Translations under genes and position numbers: made by a program
Source: Dendrobium chrysotoxum
Lineage: Eukaryota > Streptophyta > Magnoliopsida > Asparagales > Orchidaceae
Direction: 5' to 3'
NCBI GenBank assembly: GCA_019925795.1
Contig: CM034313.1
Coordinates: 652,501-716,500 of the forward strand
DNA: 64,000 nucleotides
Part shown: piece by piece, positions 22,901 through 32,751 of the stretch
Position numbering within the stretch: position 1 is the stretch's first letter
Layout of the letters: the number at the start of each line of letters is the position of its first letter
The notes under the pieces: model-generated
Told to the model about the DNA's origin: nothing
Seen by the model: the letters and a program-made list of their open reading frames with translations, nothing else
The model's database searches: none

Positions 22901-25900
22901 ACTGATGACATTAACAGATACATTAATATCATTGACAGTATTGAATGATTTGATAATACATAAACGGATGATACATATGAATAGATAAAATAGATTTTTT
23001 TAGTAATTTATGAATAATTTTTGCACCATTGTTTTACCGATTTATTGAATTTTATCACAATTATTGATTTTTATATTCATTGTAATAATTCCCTACTTTT
23101 ATTATTGATCATTTTGAATTTTATTAATAATATTTGGTCATTAACTATATTGACTGCTATTGATTATATTAGACTAAGCATATCTGATGTAGAATGTACA
23201 TGCAAAGATGAAATGCTTAATGAATTTGCACGCTTAGTATTTAGATAACAAAATAATTATATCCTTCAAGTGAGTTTGAGCGACGAAGTAAAACACAATG
23301 AGCGGTAAAATAAGTTTAGGCCGAATTACATGCATAGAAATTAAGATTTTAAAACAGTCAACTTAATCTAATGTTGCATACATGAATGGTTTCAACAATA
23401 AATTCCAATGCTAACAATAAGATTAGTCTCTACAAGATCCCTCACTCAACTCTCCCAATTTCTAGGTGTTAGCGGAGAAGTATTAACATTATCTTCATGA
23501 CTATAATAATAACGACAATCAAGGATGTAACTTTGGAGATAGTGAATCAGGTGTTGAGTTTACCCAAAGACAAGAGGGATACGCACTCCGACAAGATTGT
23601 TTGGGTGTTGGGGATGACTATGACAGCCACCATGAGCTTCCTCGCACCATAGAATAGCCAAGACAAGGTGCGGATCTTCAAGACAGCGGCAGTTTTTGAT
23701 CTAGACAGATTCTGGGCATCAATTGGAACCTTCTGGATGAAGTTATGGTACTGGGAGGTTTGTAGAATCAGCAAACAGCAGGTTGTAGGAGAGCAGCCAG
23801 CAGTTTGAAGGTTTTAGGTGGCAGGAATCCAGGTTTCCCTTGGCTGGAATTCTGGGACAGCAAGCAGGCAGCCTGGGACAGATTCTGGACAACAACTTAT
23901 GGCCCTCCAGGATGCTGGACAGCAGTTTTCTTGACTCTGAAATTCTAGACAGCAAATTACACCATCCTGGAATGCTAGACAGCAGCTGGACGGTCAGGGA
24001 TAGCAGCTTGTGAGGCTAAGGAATCCTTAGAAAGATCACAGGACTTGCCCACAAGCCTAAGCAATAGCTTGGCGGGAAAATCTCAGACTTCCAAATCTCT
24101 GGAACCAGGGAACTAAGGTGATATTCTAGGGAATCTGTGAACTGCAGCAGGAATAACCTTGGGATTGATTTGCTTGCTTAGGTGGCAAGTTAATTAGATC
24201 CCAAATTAAATTGGAGAGAGGGGTAGGCCGGCGGCATTAGGAGGGGATTAGGGGAGCATGTAATTGTGATTGGGAGTTGATTAGGAGAGAGAAAAGGCAA
24301 GGGTAGGGGCCGGCCACATGAGAGAGGAGACAAGTGTCTAGATTCGTAGTATGTGGGGTGAAAGGTATTAAATGTTGATTGAAGTCAAAATCTGAAATTA
24401 ATTATCTGATTTGATTGAATTTAGGAGGTTTCCTAAATGAGTTTCTAGCAAAAGGAAAGTATTTGAATTCAAAATATTTAATTGAATTCCCAATAGGAAA
24501 CTTTCCTAATTGATTAGGACCTAATTTAGGAAAGTAAATGAAGGCAATTGATATTCGAATTTTAGAATTTTGGGACAAGGTGGCCGGTGGGTTAGGCTCG
24601 GGTGGGAGAGGGGTGGTGGGGTGGGGGCCGGCCGCCGGGTTGATGACGTGGCCAGCAGCTTGTTAGGTGAAGGGGCGGCGGGTAATGGGGAGTTAAGGGG
24701 AGGGGTTGAGGCCGTCAGTTTGGGGAGATAGGGAGGGGATTGCTGATGGTATAGGGGAAGAGGGAAGAGGAGGATGAAGACTAAAATAAAGAACCAAAAA
24801 CTCACAAAGAGATCGTGGAACCACGAACCTAGGAATCCTCCAAAGGTTGACGGGTATTGCTTTCACCCACCTAGGGTTTCTTCTCTAGAACTCACTAAGA
24901 GATCAAAGAAAGCTGAAATTTTTCTTCATAATTCATCATCCTCTAAAATACAAGAAAACTAGCCTATAAATAGGCCTCATGAAAAGAAAATAAACAATGA
25001 CTAAAATGCCCTTCGGGCTACAATACACTAAACTCCCCTCATAGAGGTACAATGGAAAAAATAGAAAAATAAAATAAACTCGTACATAAAACACATAAAA
25101 AAAAATAAACTCCAGATCGTAGCCGTTGATCTCCGGTGTCCTCATCAATATCATATTGATTCTTTAGTCATTGCATTGAAAGCTTCAGTGAGTTTTGGAT
25201 TACTGTTGGGCTTTTAAGCTCATTATGTGAATTTTTGATGATTTCAGATCAAGGAAAAGGTCATGTTAGAGATCCTTCTATTTTTTTCAAAATTTTATTC
25301 TGTATTTTCATTTATTCTTTTATAGTCAGGAGCTTGTGATAGATTAGTGATAGAGTAATCTCCTTGCTAATGTAAATGATATTTTGGATGAATAAATAGT
25401 AAAATATTTTAATGTATATGATTTTAATTGATTTCGCTGGTTATTATTTATATTGATGATTTATAGAACTTCTGGTATATTTTTAAAATGATAAATAGAC
25501 AATTCTTCCAAATTTAATTCTAGGGCATTACAATGAAGATGTCCATAAGGCTTGTTTTGAAAATCACTTATTCAAAGTCATTGTGACGCTCATGGGGACT
25601 CCACCTAAGGCACTGCAAACCTTAAGCAAGCTCTCCGCTATAGCTAGAGACAATAGCTCATGGGGACTCTACAGGGGAATATATCACTTTATATCATATG
25701 AGGCTTAGATTCTCCTTTTTAGTGACTAATTTTCTTAATATATTTTATTCTTAATATTTTTATCGCCTTAATGAGAACTCATGATACAACAACAAAACAA
25801 GAGAGAAGGGAGAATAAGGACTCATAAAGCTTATCATCTCAAATAGTCAACATAAAGCTAATGATGATAGCAATTATGTTAAAAAAATGATAGCAATTAT

Positions 25901-28900
25901 CTATGTGCATAATTGGGAACTTTTGTACTCTTCCAAGAAAAATAAGGTGTGCATTTTTCTTTATAATTAATAATAAGGTATGAGAAAAAGAGCGTGTAGC
26001 ATCAAAATGGAATTAAGTGAGTGTTTGTCTTAGAGTCAGAGAGGAAGAATAAATTTATTTCTTTAAGATCTAAAAGTTGTATTGGTTTGTTCTTTTCACT
26101 AACTTATTTCATGATGCTTTTTCTTGCTATCGACTCAATGATGACTACAGAACCTGCTAAATTATGTTAAACTTTTCTTTCCAACCACTGAAAGTGGAGA
26201 TATTCTTTGTAATGAGCTTTCTTGTATATTATTTTCATCATCTCTATGTTTATGAAATAAAAGAATGAGTAAAGCACCTTAGTTATGCCATTTCATTTCA
26301 CATTGTGAAAATTTTTCTTCTTTACATGCATTTCTCTTTCTATAAATTTTACCAAAAAGTTCTATAGAACTCCCTAATTCACTTGTGTAAATCATTATGT
26401 TTGTCACATGTTATTTTCTTTGAAAATTTATACCCTAAGGTAATAAATGTTTGGCTCTCACAATGGAAAAAGGCATTCTTTTCAATTTCAATTTATTTAG
26501 CAAAATATTATAAGCTTTTTATCTTTAATATATTTAAATGGAATGCATATTTTCCTCAAACTTGAATTACAAAATGTTCTTTTATGATCCCTATGTCTGC
26601 ACAATAATTTTGTTCATGTACTGATTAATTCCATGGAATGAAATTTTGCAGGCTTTCTACGTCCTGGTCATAGCAACAATAGGAATTTTTCAATCAAACT
26701 CCCAAAGCCCAGATTCCAGTAAAGCTAGAGCTGCTACAGCTTCTATTTTTGCACTCATTAACCGTAAATCTAAAATAGACCCAAGCATTGATTCTGGAAT
26801 AACCCTAGAAGTTGTTAAGGGTAATATCAGATTTAACCACGTTAGCTTCAGGTACCCAACAAGACCTGATATCCAAATTTTCCAAGACATGTGCTTAGAA
26901 GTTCAAGCTGGAAAGGTAACATGCTACATTAGACAAAACTAGTTAGAAGTTGGATGAGTTTCGTCATCTTCTTTTATTTTCTTTTTTGGTATGTTTTGAG
27001 TTACAAAATGCAGTTTATTGGACAGAGTATTGCATTAGTAGGAGAAAGCGGGAGTGGTAAATCAACAGCAATAGCATTGCTACAAAGATTTTATGATCCC
27101 GATTCAGGACATATATCAGTAGATGGAATAGACCTCCATCAGTTTCAACTGAGATGGTTGAGGCAGCAAATGGGACTGGTAAGTCAAGAACCAGTCTTGT
27201 TTAATGATACCATCCATGCAAACATTGCTTATGGTAATCAAGATGGGAAGGCTACACAAGCTGAGATCATAGTTGCCGCAGAGTTAGCTAATGCACACAA
27301 CTTCATATGTAGTTTGCAGCAGGTTTGATCACATTACATTATCTACTGTAGTCATCCATCTAATAATTCTTTTGCATATTTAGCTAATCAATTATGTTTC
27401 AGGCCATTTTCCTTTACCATCCAATTTTTCCCTAAAAAGAATTTCCACAAAAAAGTGCAACTTCATTTCTCTATACATTTTTTTCCTACAGTCTTCGTCA
27501 AGAAGTACTTGACTTGGAATTAGACCAACTTGATTGTTTTTTCCACGCTCCCTTTTTTCGTACAGTTTTGCATTGTTTCTATAATAACCAAACTTGATTA
27601 ATAGACCTATGGGTATGATACATTTATGTTCATCATCTTTAAGTTAGATGATAATTAAATCCATACTTATTAAATTCACAAGTAGGTCCCTCAAATAAAT
27701 AAGAGGTTTTGTATGGTGTCACACCCTATGTCCAAAAGACAGTATTCTCTGACAACAGGAGACATGATGAAGAGATCTATTCTGAATTAAAGAGACAAGT
27801 CTTAAGAGTCAAGGCCAATTAAAGCATTTTGTATTCCAAAGAAAAAAATTTCATATATGAACATATGTAAATGAATGCTCAAAAATATATGAACTAAAAG
27901 TTTATTGTATCAACAAAATCTTTAATAATCTTTCATCAAGAAAAACTAAAACATCAACAAATACAAAATAAATAAAAAAACTACATCCCATAACTCAATA
28001 AAAGTCTAAAACAAAGAATTACAACTTCGACATAGCTGTTGAATCAACAAAATAGCTATTGCTAAAAGATATGTTCCTATAGTGACGGTCCACCAATCAA
28101 TCTTTTAGGATATATTAAGAGAAAGTTATCTATTATCTAAGGGAGGCTAGGGAAGTATAAGATATCATCATTTGGAGTATTTAGCATGTGTTTCTTGAAG
28201 CAACTCTGTAAGTTAAGGGAGAAGGAGTGTAGAGGAGATACATCGATCCTTTCTGGTGATATCACACTCTTGTATTTTCATTCTTCTATGAGTTTAATGA
28301 AAATGAGTTTGCTTGTTTTTTTTTAATGTTTGACTAATTTTCTTATTCTGGATTGATGAAATAAATTGCATGTCAAGTACTAATGAAGACACTTATTCTA
28401 TTCATGTTAAATGATATTTTTAATATTATCTCATTCTTAATTTAACACACATAGTAGTCATATGTGTAGTTAAAATATAGTGTGATGTATAGCCTTGATG
28501 GATGAATACAATAACAACAAAAAATATTGAGATAGGATGTTTGCATGTCATGACATAGGATATAAACTTTTTTTGGTTCTTAACAACAACAACAACAACA
28601 ACAACATCAAGCCTTTATCCCACTACGTGGGGTCGGCTACATGAATCCTTTTTCTCCATTGTGTCCTATTAAAAGTCAAATTCTCGTTTAAATCTAATAA
28701 AGAAAGATCATTTCTAATATTTTCTAACCAAGTCTTTTTAGGTCTACCTCTACCTTTCTTAACATAAGTCAAATCTAAGACCTCTACTTTCCTAACCGGG
28801 TCATCGGGAGGCCGCCGTTTTACGTGACCAAACCATCTAAGGCGACTCTCTCTAATCTTATCTTCCACTGGAGCTACTCCAACCTTTTCACGAATATGCT

Positions 28901-31900
28901 CATTTCGTATCCTATCTCTAAGGGTAAAGCCACTCATCCACCTGAGCATCCTCATCTCTGCAACACTTAACTTAGAATTATGCTTCTCTTTTAATGGCCA
29001 ACATTCAGCACCATAAAGCATTGCAGGTCTCACCACCATCTTATAGAATTTTCCCTTAAGTTTGAGGGGTACTTTTCTATCACACAATAAGCCCGATGCA
29101 TTCCTCCACTTCAACCATCCAACTTGGATTCTGCTGATAATATCCCCATCTATATCACCATCACTCTGAACAATAGATCCAAGATATCTAAAACGTGTAC
29201 TCTTATTAATGACTTGATCGGCCAAAGTCACAATGCCCTCACTAGGTCTATTATTACTAAAATTACACTCCATATATTCCGTTTTAGATCTACTCAAGCG
29301 AAAACCTTTAGACTCTAAGGTTGACCTCCACAATTCTAGTTTACCTTCAACTCCCTCTCTAGTCTTATCAACAAGAAGAATATCATCAGCAAAAAGCATA
29401 CACCAAGGTACATCCTCTTGCAAATGTCTAGTGAGAACATCGATGACTAAAGCAAAAAGATATGGGCTTAAGGCTGATCCTTGGTGTAATCCAACCGAAA
29501 TAGGAAAATACTTGGTCAAACCACCTTGTGTTTGAACACAAGTAATAGCTCCTGCATACATATCTTTAATGATTTGAATATAAGCGTTATTAACTTCTTT
29601 CTTTTCAAGAACTCTCCATAGCACTTCTCTTGGAACTTTATCATATGCTTTTTCTAAATCAATAAATATCATATGTAAATCCTCCTTATTCTCTCTATAT
29701 TTCTCCATCAAACCTCTTAATAAATGTATGGCTTCCATAGTAGACCTACCCGGCATAAATCCAAATTGATTTTGAGAAACATTAGTATCACGCCGCAACC
29801 TATGCTCCATAACTCGTTCCCATAGTTTTAAAGTATGACACATTAACTTAATTCCTCTATAATTCGCACAATCTTGTGCATCACCTTTATTCTTAAAAAT
29901 AGGGATTAACACACTCATTCTCCACTCATCTGGCATCTTTTTAGTCTTCAAAACAGTATTAAAAAGTTTAGTAAGCCAAGAAATTCCTTCATCTCCTAAG
30001 CATTTCCACACCTCTATTGGAATATCATCAGGTCCAACAGCTTTTCCACCCTTCATTTTCTTTAAAGCCTCTCTAACTTCGGTTTTACTAATACGCCGAT
30101 AAAAACAGAAATTTTTATTTTCATTTAAAGTGCTAAGGTCACTACAGTCAATTTTATTTTCACATTCTTCATTAAAAAGTTTAGCAAAATATCTCATCCA
30201 CCTTTGTTGAATATCATCTTCTAAAAAAAGTACTTTTTGATCTTCATCCTTAATACACTTCACTTGAACTAAATCCTTACTACTCCTATCTCTTTGTTTG
30301 GCTAGCTTATACATATATCTTTCTCCCTCCTTAGTATCTAATCTATTATATAAATCACTAAAAGCTAAACTCTTTGCATCACATATTGCTTTCTTAGATT
30401 CCTTACGTGCCTCTTTATATAATTTCCAATTATCAGAATTTTTACAATTAAACCAATTTTTATAACAAATCTTCTTATTTTTAATCTTTTCTTGCACATT
30501 TAGATTCCACCACCAACTATTTTTACTATTAGGAGCTTTTCCCTTTGAAACTCCAAGCACATCTTTTGCAATATTCTTAATATTACTAGCCACTTTTTCC
30601 CACATAACATTAGCATCCTCATGCACAGACTTTTTTGGTTCTTAACGAGATACTATAATTGTAGGAGATCAGCATATATCATTTTCACCCCTATAAGCTG
30701 GATAGAGATCTAGGGATGCATATGCTTTGAACATTCATATAATAATTCATGAGGCCAATAATTGAATTCGATCCTCTGTTAGCGGGTAAATAGAGTTGAC
30801 AATGTTTAAATACCCAATCATATAAACCACCCCGATGATGGTCGTGTTGATAGAAAATCTCAACCGGAGAGAACCCTAAACTTTAAAATACCTCCCAATT
30901 TTCTATAAAATACAAACATTTAAATTGACTTTCACGTCACTCCGATGATGGTCGTGTTGACAATAAATTTTAACCAGAGGGGTCAATTCTCAAAGCCTAT
31001 TAAAAAAAAAACTTCAAACTCTAATAAAAAAACTTAAAACTAAAAATTCATCCACTTCCACAACCCGTCAACTTCTAATAGAGCTCGTAAGTCTAACTTT
31101 AGCTAATGTGTTAGCAGAAATCTCTAGGTAAAATTAATCTAACCCAAAATACAACATTCGGGCTGTCTTACTTATAGGACTAGGTTGTAAGACCCACCTT
31201 CAGACCACTTCTAAATGCAGAAGCCATAAGACCTAGCAGTAAGACCCACTGTTAATCAACCTACACAGGCTACTTTCAATGAAAGCCGTATGTCCCGATC
31301 CAAATTCAAACACACGGGCTACTTCCAAGGGAGGCCATAAGACCCATTGTACGGGCTATTTTCAATGAAAGCAGTAAGACCCACTTCTGCAAATAACCAG
31401 GCTACTTCTAAAAGAAGCAATTAGACCCAACTTTCCAAACAAACGGGCTACTTCTAATAAAAGTCATAAGCCCTGTTTTAAAACTAAACCTGCAGGCAAC
31501 TTCTAATACAGAAGCTGTAAGACCAACCTAAATCATCAAAACCCACTTCTAACCTTTTCAATCTATTCGGAATCACTAAGAGGAGTCAACCCACGGCTGC
31601 TAATCAGATTCCCTGGACACTATAATCAATGGTTATTAGTATTAGTAAAATGAAATTCATAGTATTCTCGGGTTGATAGAATCATGGGATCTTGATCTGG
31701 TTTAATTTCATCCCCCCACAACTGAGACTAAAATATCTAACATTTCTAGCTTCATCCTTAATCGAGAGTGCTCTTCTACGTGGTAGGAGGGATAATTAAT
31801 TATGAGGGCTTGCACTCGTAGAAAGTGGAACCCAAAAATTAAATAAACCCCGATACAATCATCGGGGGAAATCTGATTTTAACTAAAATTTCAATCTACC

Positions 31901-32751
31901 TCAAGAGCGACGAAACCTACAACCTGTACGACAAGATTTGTGCCTGAGCGTCGTTTCTCCTGAGCGAATAATAAATTATCTGTGTGATCTTTTTTTTTAA
32001 TTGTCTTTTTAAAATATAAAAGATACAAAGATAAATTTATTGAAAGATTTAACGAACTTGATTTTAAAATTTGTAAGGAATTTGCCTACTTGTCTCTTGG
32101 TAAAAAATTGAAGGAACAATTTACCCGAAATTTATTTTCAACAAAATGGAGAAATGATTCATCCAGTTAAAAAATATATATTTTTTACAAAATAGACATT
32201 GCAGTAATGAGTCTTAAGAATATTAAAATTACTCATTTCCTTTTTTTTTTCAGTTAGAAGAGGGGCATATACCACCCAAATAAATGCATCTTATTCTTGA
32301 AAAGAGTTAGTTTTGAACCAAAAAAAGCATACATACATTCTTATTAGCTTTCAACTTGTAAAGTAAAACACTTATAATGCTGACAAAATATATGTAGGGT
32401 TATGACACGATGGTGGGAGCACGAGGAGTTCAACTCTCAGGTGGACAAAAGCAAAGAGTAGCAATTGCACGTGCCATACTTAAGAAGCCAAAGATTTTAC
32501 TTCTAGATGAGGCAACTAGTGCTCTAGATGCAGAATCTGAGAAAGTTGTTCAAGATGCATTGGATCAAATTATGATTAATCGAACGACAATTACAGTCAC
32601 CCATCGACTCACTTCAATTAAGAACAACAGTCTCATTGCAGTTGTCAAAAATGGGAAGATTATAGAAAAAGGAAAGCATGATGTACTTAGTAATAATAAG
32701 GATGGGGTGTATGCCGCAATGATAGCATTCCACACAAATGCATCACAGTAA
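4538..32751 (+). CDS. ABCB-type (MDR/P-glycoprotein) full transporter, 12 exons
   Basis: ATP-driven membrane transporter of the plant ABCB family, a full-size TMD-NBD-TMD-NBD protein. Some relatives move auxin or other small molecules; the substrate here is unknown. Exons: 4538-4777, 7344-7398, 7480-7655, 8358-8579, 8683-8921, 13279-13804, 13876-14149, 14291-15285, 15412-15678, 26652-26915, 27026-27322, 32398-32751. All junctions keep phase with GT-AG ends, giving about 1302 residues with no stop or frameshift. NBD1 has Walker [10 protein letters not shown] (about 395-403), LSGGQ (499-503), LLLDEA (D about 523) and AHR. NBD2 has Walker A (about 1092-1100), LSGGQ (1198-1202), LLLDEA (D about 1222) and THR in the H-loop region, where AHR is usual. 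The linker is serine-rich and somewhat long. Introns 1, 5, 9 and 11 carry transposons. It looks intact, but expression is unproven. Confidence 0.9.
5031..5250 (-). mobile_element. RTE-type LINE 3' tail in ABCB intron 1
   Basis: AACAACAAC at the left, then sequence parallel to the 3' ends of the LINEs at 17981 and 28585, encoding on the minus strand a worn [16 protein letters not shown] motif. Only the last 200 bases or so are clear. Homology fades where the solo LTR is inserted. Confidence 0.75.
5251..6818 (+). mobile_element. Solo LTR (gypsy-like), 5-bp target duplication AGAAT
   Basis: Starts TATAATACCCCGAACC and ends GGTCGGGTCGTGATA, flanked by AGAAT at 5246-5250 and 6819-6823. The expected TG...CA ends appear worn to TA...TA, consistent with G-to-A and C-to-T decay. 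The interior has no coding frame. A CTATAAATTA TATA-like motif is near 5493. It sits next to a LINE tail, so it may be a nested insertion. Confidence 0.72.
7344..7398 (+). CDS. ABCB exon 2 (short)
   Basis: 55 nt after the CTTGCAG acceptor, encoding [18 protein letters not shown] plus one base, which completes a glutamine codon with exon 3. The donor is GTACGT. It was found by protein continuity with the family. Confidence 0.82.
7480..7655 (+). CDS. ABCB exon 3
   Basis: Encodes the conserved [16 protein letters not shown] to AMGEQ segment of TMD1. Acceptor TTTCAG, donor GTATTT. Together with exon 2 it is a whole number of codons. Confidence 0.88.
7775..7859. repeat. (CT)n(AT)n microsatellite in ABCB intron 3
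   Basis: About 34 CT units at 7775-7842 followed directly by AT units to 7859. This is a compound dinucleotide repeat, likely polymorphic in length. Confidence 0.95.
7860..8357. other. Rest of ABCB intron 3
   Basis: AT-rich intronic sequence with no recognised element. Confidence 0.4.
8358..8579 (+). CDS. ABCB exon 4
   Basis: 74 codons between a TTTACAG acceptor and a GTAAGT donor. TMD1 segment from VGKFINL to SSIRT, including a membrane helix ([18 protein letters not shown]). Confidence 0.88.
8683..8921 (+). CDS. ABCB exon 5
   Basis: 239 nt from VASFTGEK to VLVGA plus two bases, completing a leucine codon with exon 6. Acceptor TTGCTAG, donor GTAAGT. It covers the end of TMD1. Confidence 0.88.
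9632..11353 (+). mobile_element. Solo LTR nested in the intron-5 LINE, target duplication CTAAT
   Basis: Begins TGATGAGGACATAAACC, ends GTTTCACATCA, and is flanked by CTAAT (9627-9631 and 11354-11358). Removing it rejoins the LINE frame. A TATA-like CTATATATTAAGG lies near 9845. Repeated GATCTCTTAGTGAGTT / CTCTTTGTGAGTT motifs follow at 9915-9990, then a C-rich tract. No gag or pol was seen. It is the same family as the reverse-strand element at 23185-25147. Confidence 0.82.
11476..11607 (+). repeat. 66-bp tandem duplication inside the LINE RT
   Basis: The segment encoding [16 protein letters not shown] and following residues occurs twice in direct tandem, starting at 11476 and 11542. The intact LINE at 28585-30630 has a single copy. 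Confidence 0.92.
12630..13278. other. 3' part of ABCB intron 5
   Basis: AT-rich intronic DNA with no recognised element, ending in the exon 6 acceptor. Confidence 0.4.
13279..13804 (+). CDS. ABCB exon 6 (NBD1 Walker A)
   Basis: Starts after TTTGCAG in the conserved [11 protein letters not shown] region and carries the [11 protein letters not shown]-loop region, Walker [10 protein letters not shown] and the Q-loop (SQEP). It ends at the conserved MPQ with a GTAACA donor. Confidence 0.9.
13876..14149 (+). CDS. ABCB exon 7 (NBD1 signature and Walker B)
   Basis: Contains [20 protein letters not shown] and VAHRLS. The donor GTATAA leaves phase 1, and exon 8 completes a glycine codon. Confidence 0.9.
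14291..15285 (+). CDS. ABCB exon 8 (linker and first half of TMD2)
   Basis: 995 nt. A serine/arginine-rich linker with repeated RRYSF/RHHTF-like motifs is followed by the start of TMD2 ([17 protein letters not shown] and later helices). The donor GTCTGC is weak, but the junction restores family spacing before exon 9. Confidence 0.85.
15412..15678 (+). CDS. ABCB exon 9
   Basis: 89 codons containing [18 protein letters not shown] and [14 protein letters not shown] of TMD2. Acceptor TTGCAG, donor GTACGT. It is followed by an 11-kb intron. Confidence 0.88.
15679..17969. other. First part of ABCB intron 9
   Basis: AT-rich. The stretch 16480-17440 has the look of an old LTR (GGGTCCTGAAAATTCGCACC), but no matching ends or target duplication could be found. 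No coding sequence was recognised. Confidence 0.35.
17981..18529 (-). mobile_element. RTE-type LINE 3' fragment in ABCB intron 9
   Basis: Flanked by TTTCAAGCATA (17970-17980 and 18530-18540). The minus-strand frame 18514-18014 is open for 166 codons ([20 protein letters not shown] and a GRGRPKK end) and matches the C-terminus of the 667-residue LINE protein at 28623-30626. It is strongly 5' truncated. The (CAA)n at the left is the complement of the (TTG)n tail. It lacks the RT core. Confidence 0.87.
18750..19346 (+). mobile_element. Possible solo LTR with GGCGCT-type repeats
   Basis: Begins TGTTATGTGTGG and ends CATCTCCCCAACA, and contains a GC-rich block (18855-19015) with reiterated CGGCGCT / AGCGCC motifs, unlike the AT-rich surroundings. 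I found no matching target duplication, so the ends and the class are uncertain. Confidence 0.35.
19883..19931. repeat. (TA)n microsatellite
   Basis: About 24 uninterrupted TA units in ABCB intron 9. Confidence 0.95.
20853..21470 (+). repeat. 309-bp tandem duplication, two near-identical copies
   Basis: Copies 20853-21161 and 21162-21470 differ at about one visible base (ATACGGG versus ATAAGGG). Each begins CATGTAATATATCAGG and ends GAATCTCAAAG. Each copy carries the same 71-codon open frame, which resembles no family I know and is probably chance. The near identity points to a recent duplication. Confidence 0.92.
22041..22051 (+). other. tRNA-Met type primer binding site
   Basis: TGGTATCAGAG, the common initiator-tRNA-Met PBS of plant LTR elements, 3 bases after the LTR end CATTACA. 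Confidence 0.75.
23185..25147 (-). mobile_element. Solo LTR nested in the gypsy remnant, target duplication ATATC
   Basis: On the minus strand it starts TGATGAGGACACCGGAG (25147) and ends ATTCTACATCA (23185), flanked by ATATC at 23180-23184 and 25148-25152. It shares the terminus, the GATCTCTTAGTGAGTT motifs, a TATA-like CTATTTATAGG and a GC-rich region with the intron-5 solo LTR at 9632-11353. The minus-strand 94-codon proline-rich frame near 24521-24805 is probably chance. Confidence 0.8.
25533..26651. other. 3' part of ABCB intron 9
   Basis: AT-rich intronic DNA. No element recognised. Confidence 0.4.
26652..26915 (+). CDS. ABCB exon 10
   Basis: 88 codons joining TMD2 to NBD2 ([16 protein letters not shown], then [10 protein letters not shown]). 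Acceptor TTTGCAG, donor GTAACA. Exon 9 joins it in frame across the 11-kb intron. Confidence 0.88.
27026..27322 (+). CDS. ABCB exon 11 (NBD2 Walker A)
   Basis: 99 codons beginning [14 protein letters not shown] after GGACAG and ending at SLQQ before GTTTGA. It contains the Q-loop SQEPVLF. Confidence 0.88.
27323..28568. other. 5' part of ABCB intron 11
   Basis: AT-rich intronic DNA. No element recognised before the LINE. Confidence 0.4.
28585..30630 (-). mobile_element. 5'-truncated RTE-type LINE, 2.05 kb, in ABCB intron 11
   Basis: Flanked by TTTTTTGGTTCTTAAC (28569-28584 and 30631-30646), with the (TTG)n tail (complement at 28585-28605). It lies antisense to the ABCB gene. Its large open frame suggests a fairly recent insertion. 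The endonuclease part is absent because of 5' truncation, so it cannot move by itself. Confidence 0.9.
28623..30626 (-). CDS. LINE reverse transcriptase, 667 codons, lacking endonuclease
   Basis: RNA-dependent DNA polymerase of a non-LTR retrotransposon, used for target-primed reverse transcription. After an N-terminal linker ([14 protein letters not shown] onward) come the RT motifs: [61 protein letters not shown] and the catalytic FADDIL. The C-terminus is a plant-RTE-like tail ending in [17 protein letters not shown] complete RTE protein would have an endonuclease domain in front; here it is cut off by the insertion boundary just upstream of the first ATG. The frame has no stop. It has no own promoter in view, so it is most likely inert. 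Confidence 0.85.
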   Translation of the reverse strand: MHEDANVMWEKVASNIKNIAKDVLGVSKGKAPNSKNSWWWNLNVQEKIKNKKICYKNWFNCKNSDNWKLYKEARKESKKAICDAKSLAFSDLYNRLDTKEGERYMYKLAKQRDRSSKDLVQVKCIKDEDQKVLFLEDDIQQRWMRYFAKLFNEECENKIDCSDLSTLNENKNFCFYRRISKTEVREALKKMKGGKAVGPDDIPIEVWKCLGDEGISWLTKLFNTVLKTKKMPDEWRMSVLIPIFKNKGDAQDCANYRGIKLMCHTLKLWERVMEHRLRRDTNVSQNQFGFMPGRSTMEAIHLLRGLMEKYRENKEDLHMIFIDLEKAYDKVPREVLWRVLEKKEVNNAYIQIIKDMYAGAITCVQTQGGLTKYFPISVGLHQGSALSPYLFALVIDVLTRHLQEDVPWCMLFADDILLVDKTREGVEGKLELWRSTLESKGFRLSRSKTEYMECNFSNNRPSEGIVTLADQVINKSTRFRYLGSIVQSDGDIDGDIISRIQVGWLKWRNASGLLCDRKVPLKLKGKFYKMVVRPAMLYGAECWPLKEKHNSKLSVAEMRMLRWMSGFTLRDRIRNEHIREKVGVAPVEDKIRESRLRWFGHVKRRPPDDPVRKVEVLDLTYVKKGRGRPKKTWLENIRNDLSLLDLNENLTFNRTQWRKRIHVADPT
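30762..31960 (+). mobile_element. Decayed LTR remnant related to the giant Tat-type element
   Basis: Shares ordered motifs with the LTRs at 42040-43100 and 62090-63150: GATCCTCTGT, CCCCGATGATGGTCGTGTTG, CTCAACCGGAG, CATGGGATCTTGATC, CCTTAATCGA, TAATTAATTATGAGGGCTTG and ATAAACCCCG. Between them are imperfect GGGCTACTTC...AAGACCCA repeats (31150-31540). The CCCCGATGATGG block occurs twice (30830 and 30940). Ends and target duplication were not found. Confidence 0.7.
32398..32751 (+). CDS. ABCB exon 12 (NBD2 signature to stop)
   Basis: Starts GYDTMV after ATGTAG and contains [22 protein letters not shown] and the H-loop region THRLTS. It ends with TAA at 32749-32751. It lies 5 kb from exon 11, behind a LINE and an LTR remnant. 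Confidence 0.9.
   Translation, partial: GYDTMVGARGVQLSGGQKQRVAIARAILKKPKILLLDEATSALDAESEKVVQDALDQIMINRTTITVTHRLTSIKNNSLIAVVKNGKIIEKGKHDVLSNNKDGVYAAMIAFHTNASQ

Larger units (their letters stand above)
21956..25532 (+). mobile_element. Decayed gypsy-type LTR element (5' LTR end, PBS, short interior, 3' LTR)
   Basis: Right end of a 5' LTR at 21956-22037 (...GGAGCATTACA), then the PBS, then only about 250 bases of interior without genes. A purine-rich tract follows, then a 3' LTR from TGTAATAATTCG (22292) to GGGCATTACA (25532). The 3' LTR is split by a nested solo LTR; without it, it is about 1.27 kb. The two LTR ends share TTATATTGATGATTTATAG and the terminal ATTACA. The 5' LTR is mostly lost. 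With so little interior it is either internally deleted or a non-autonomous form. Confidence 0.68.
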
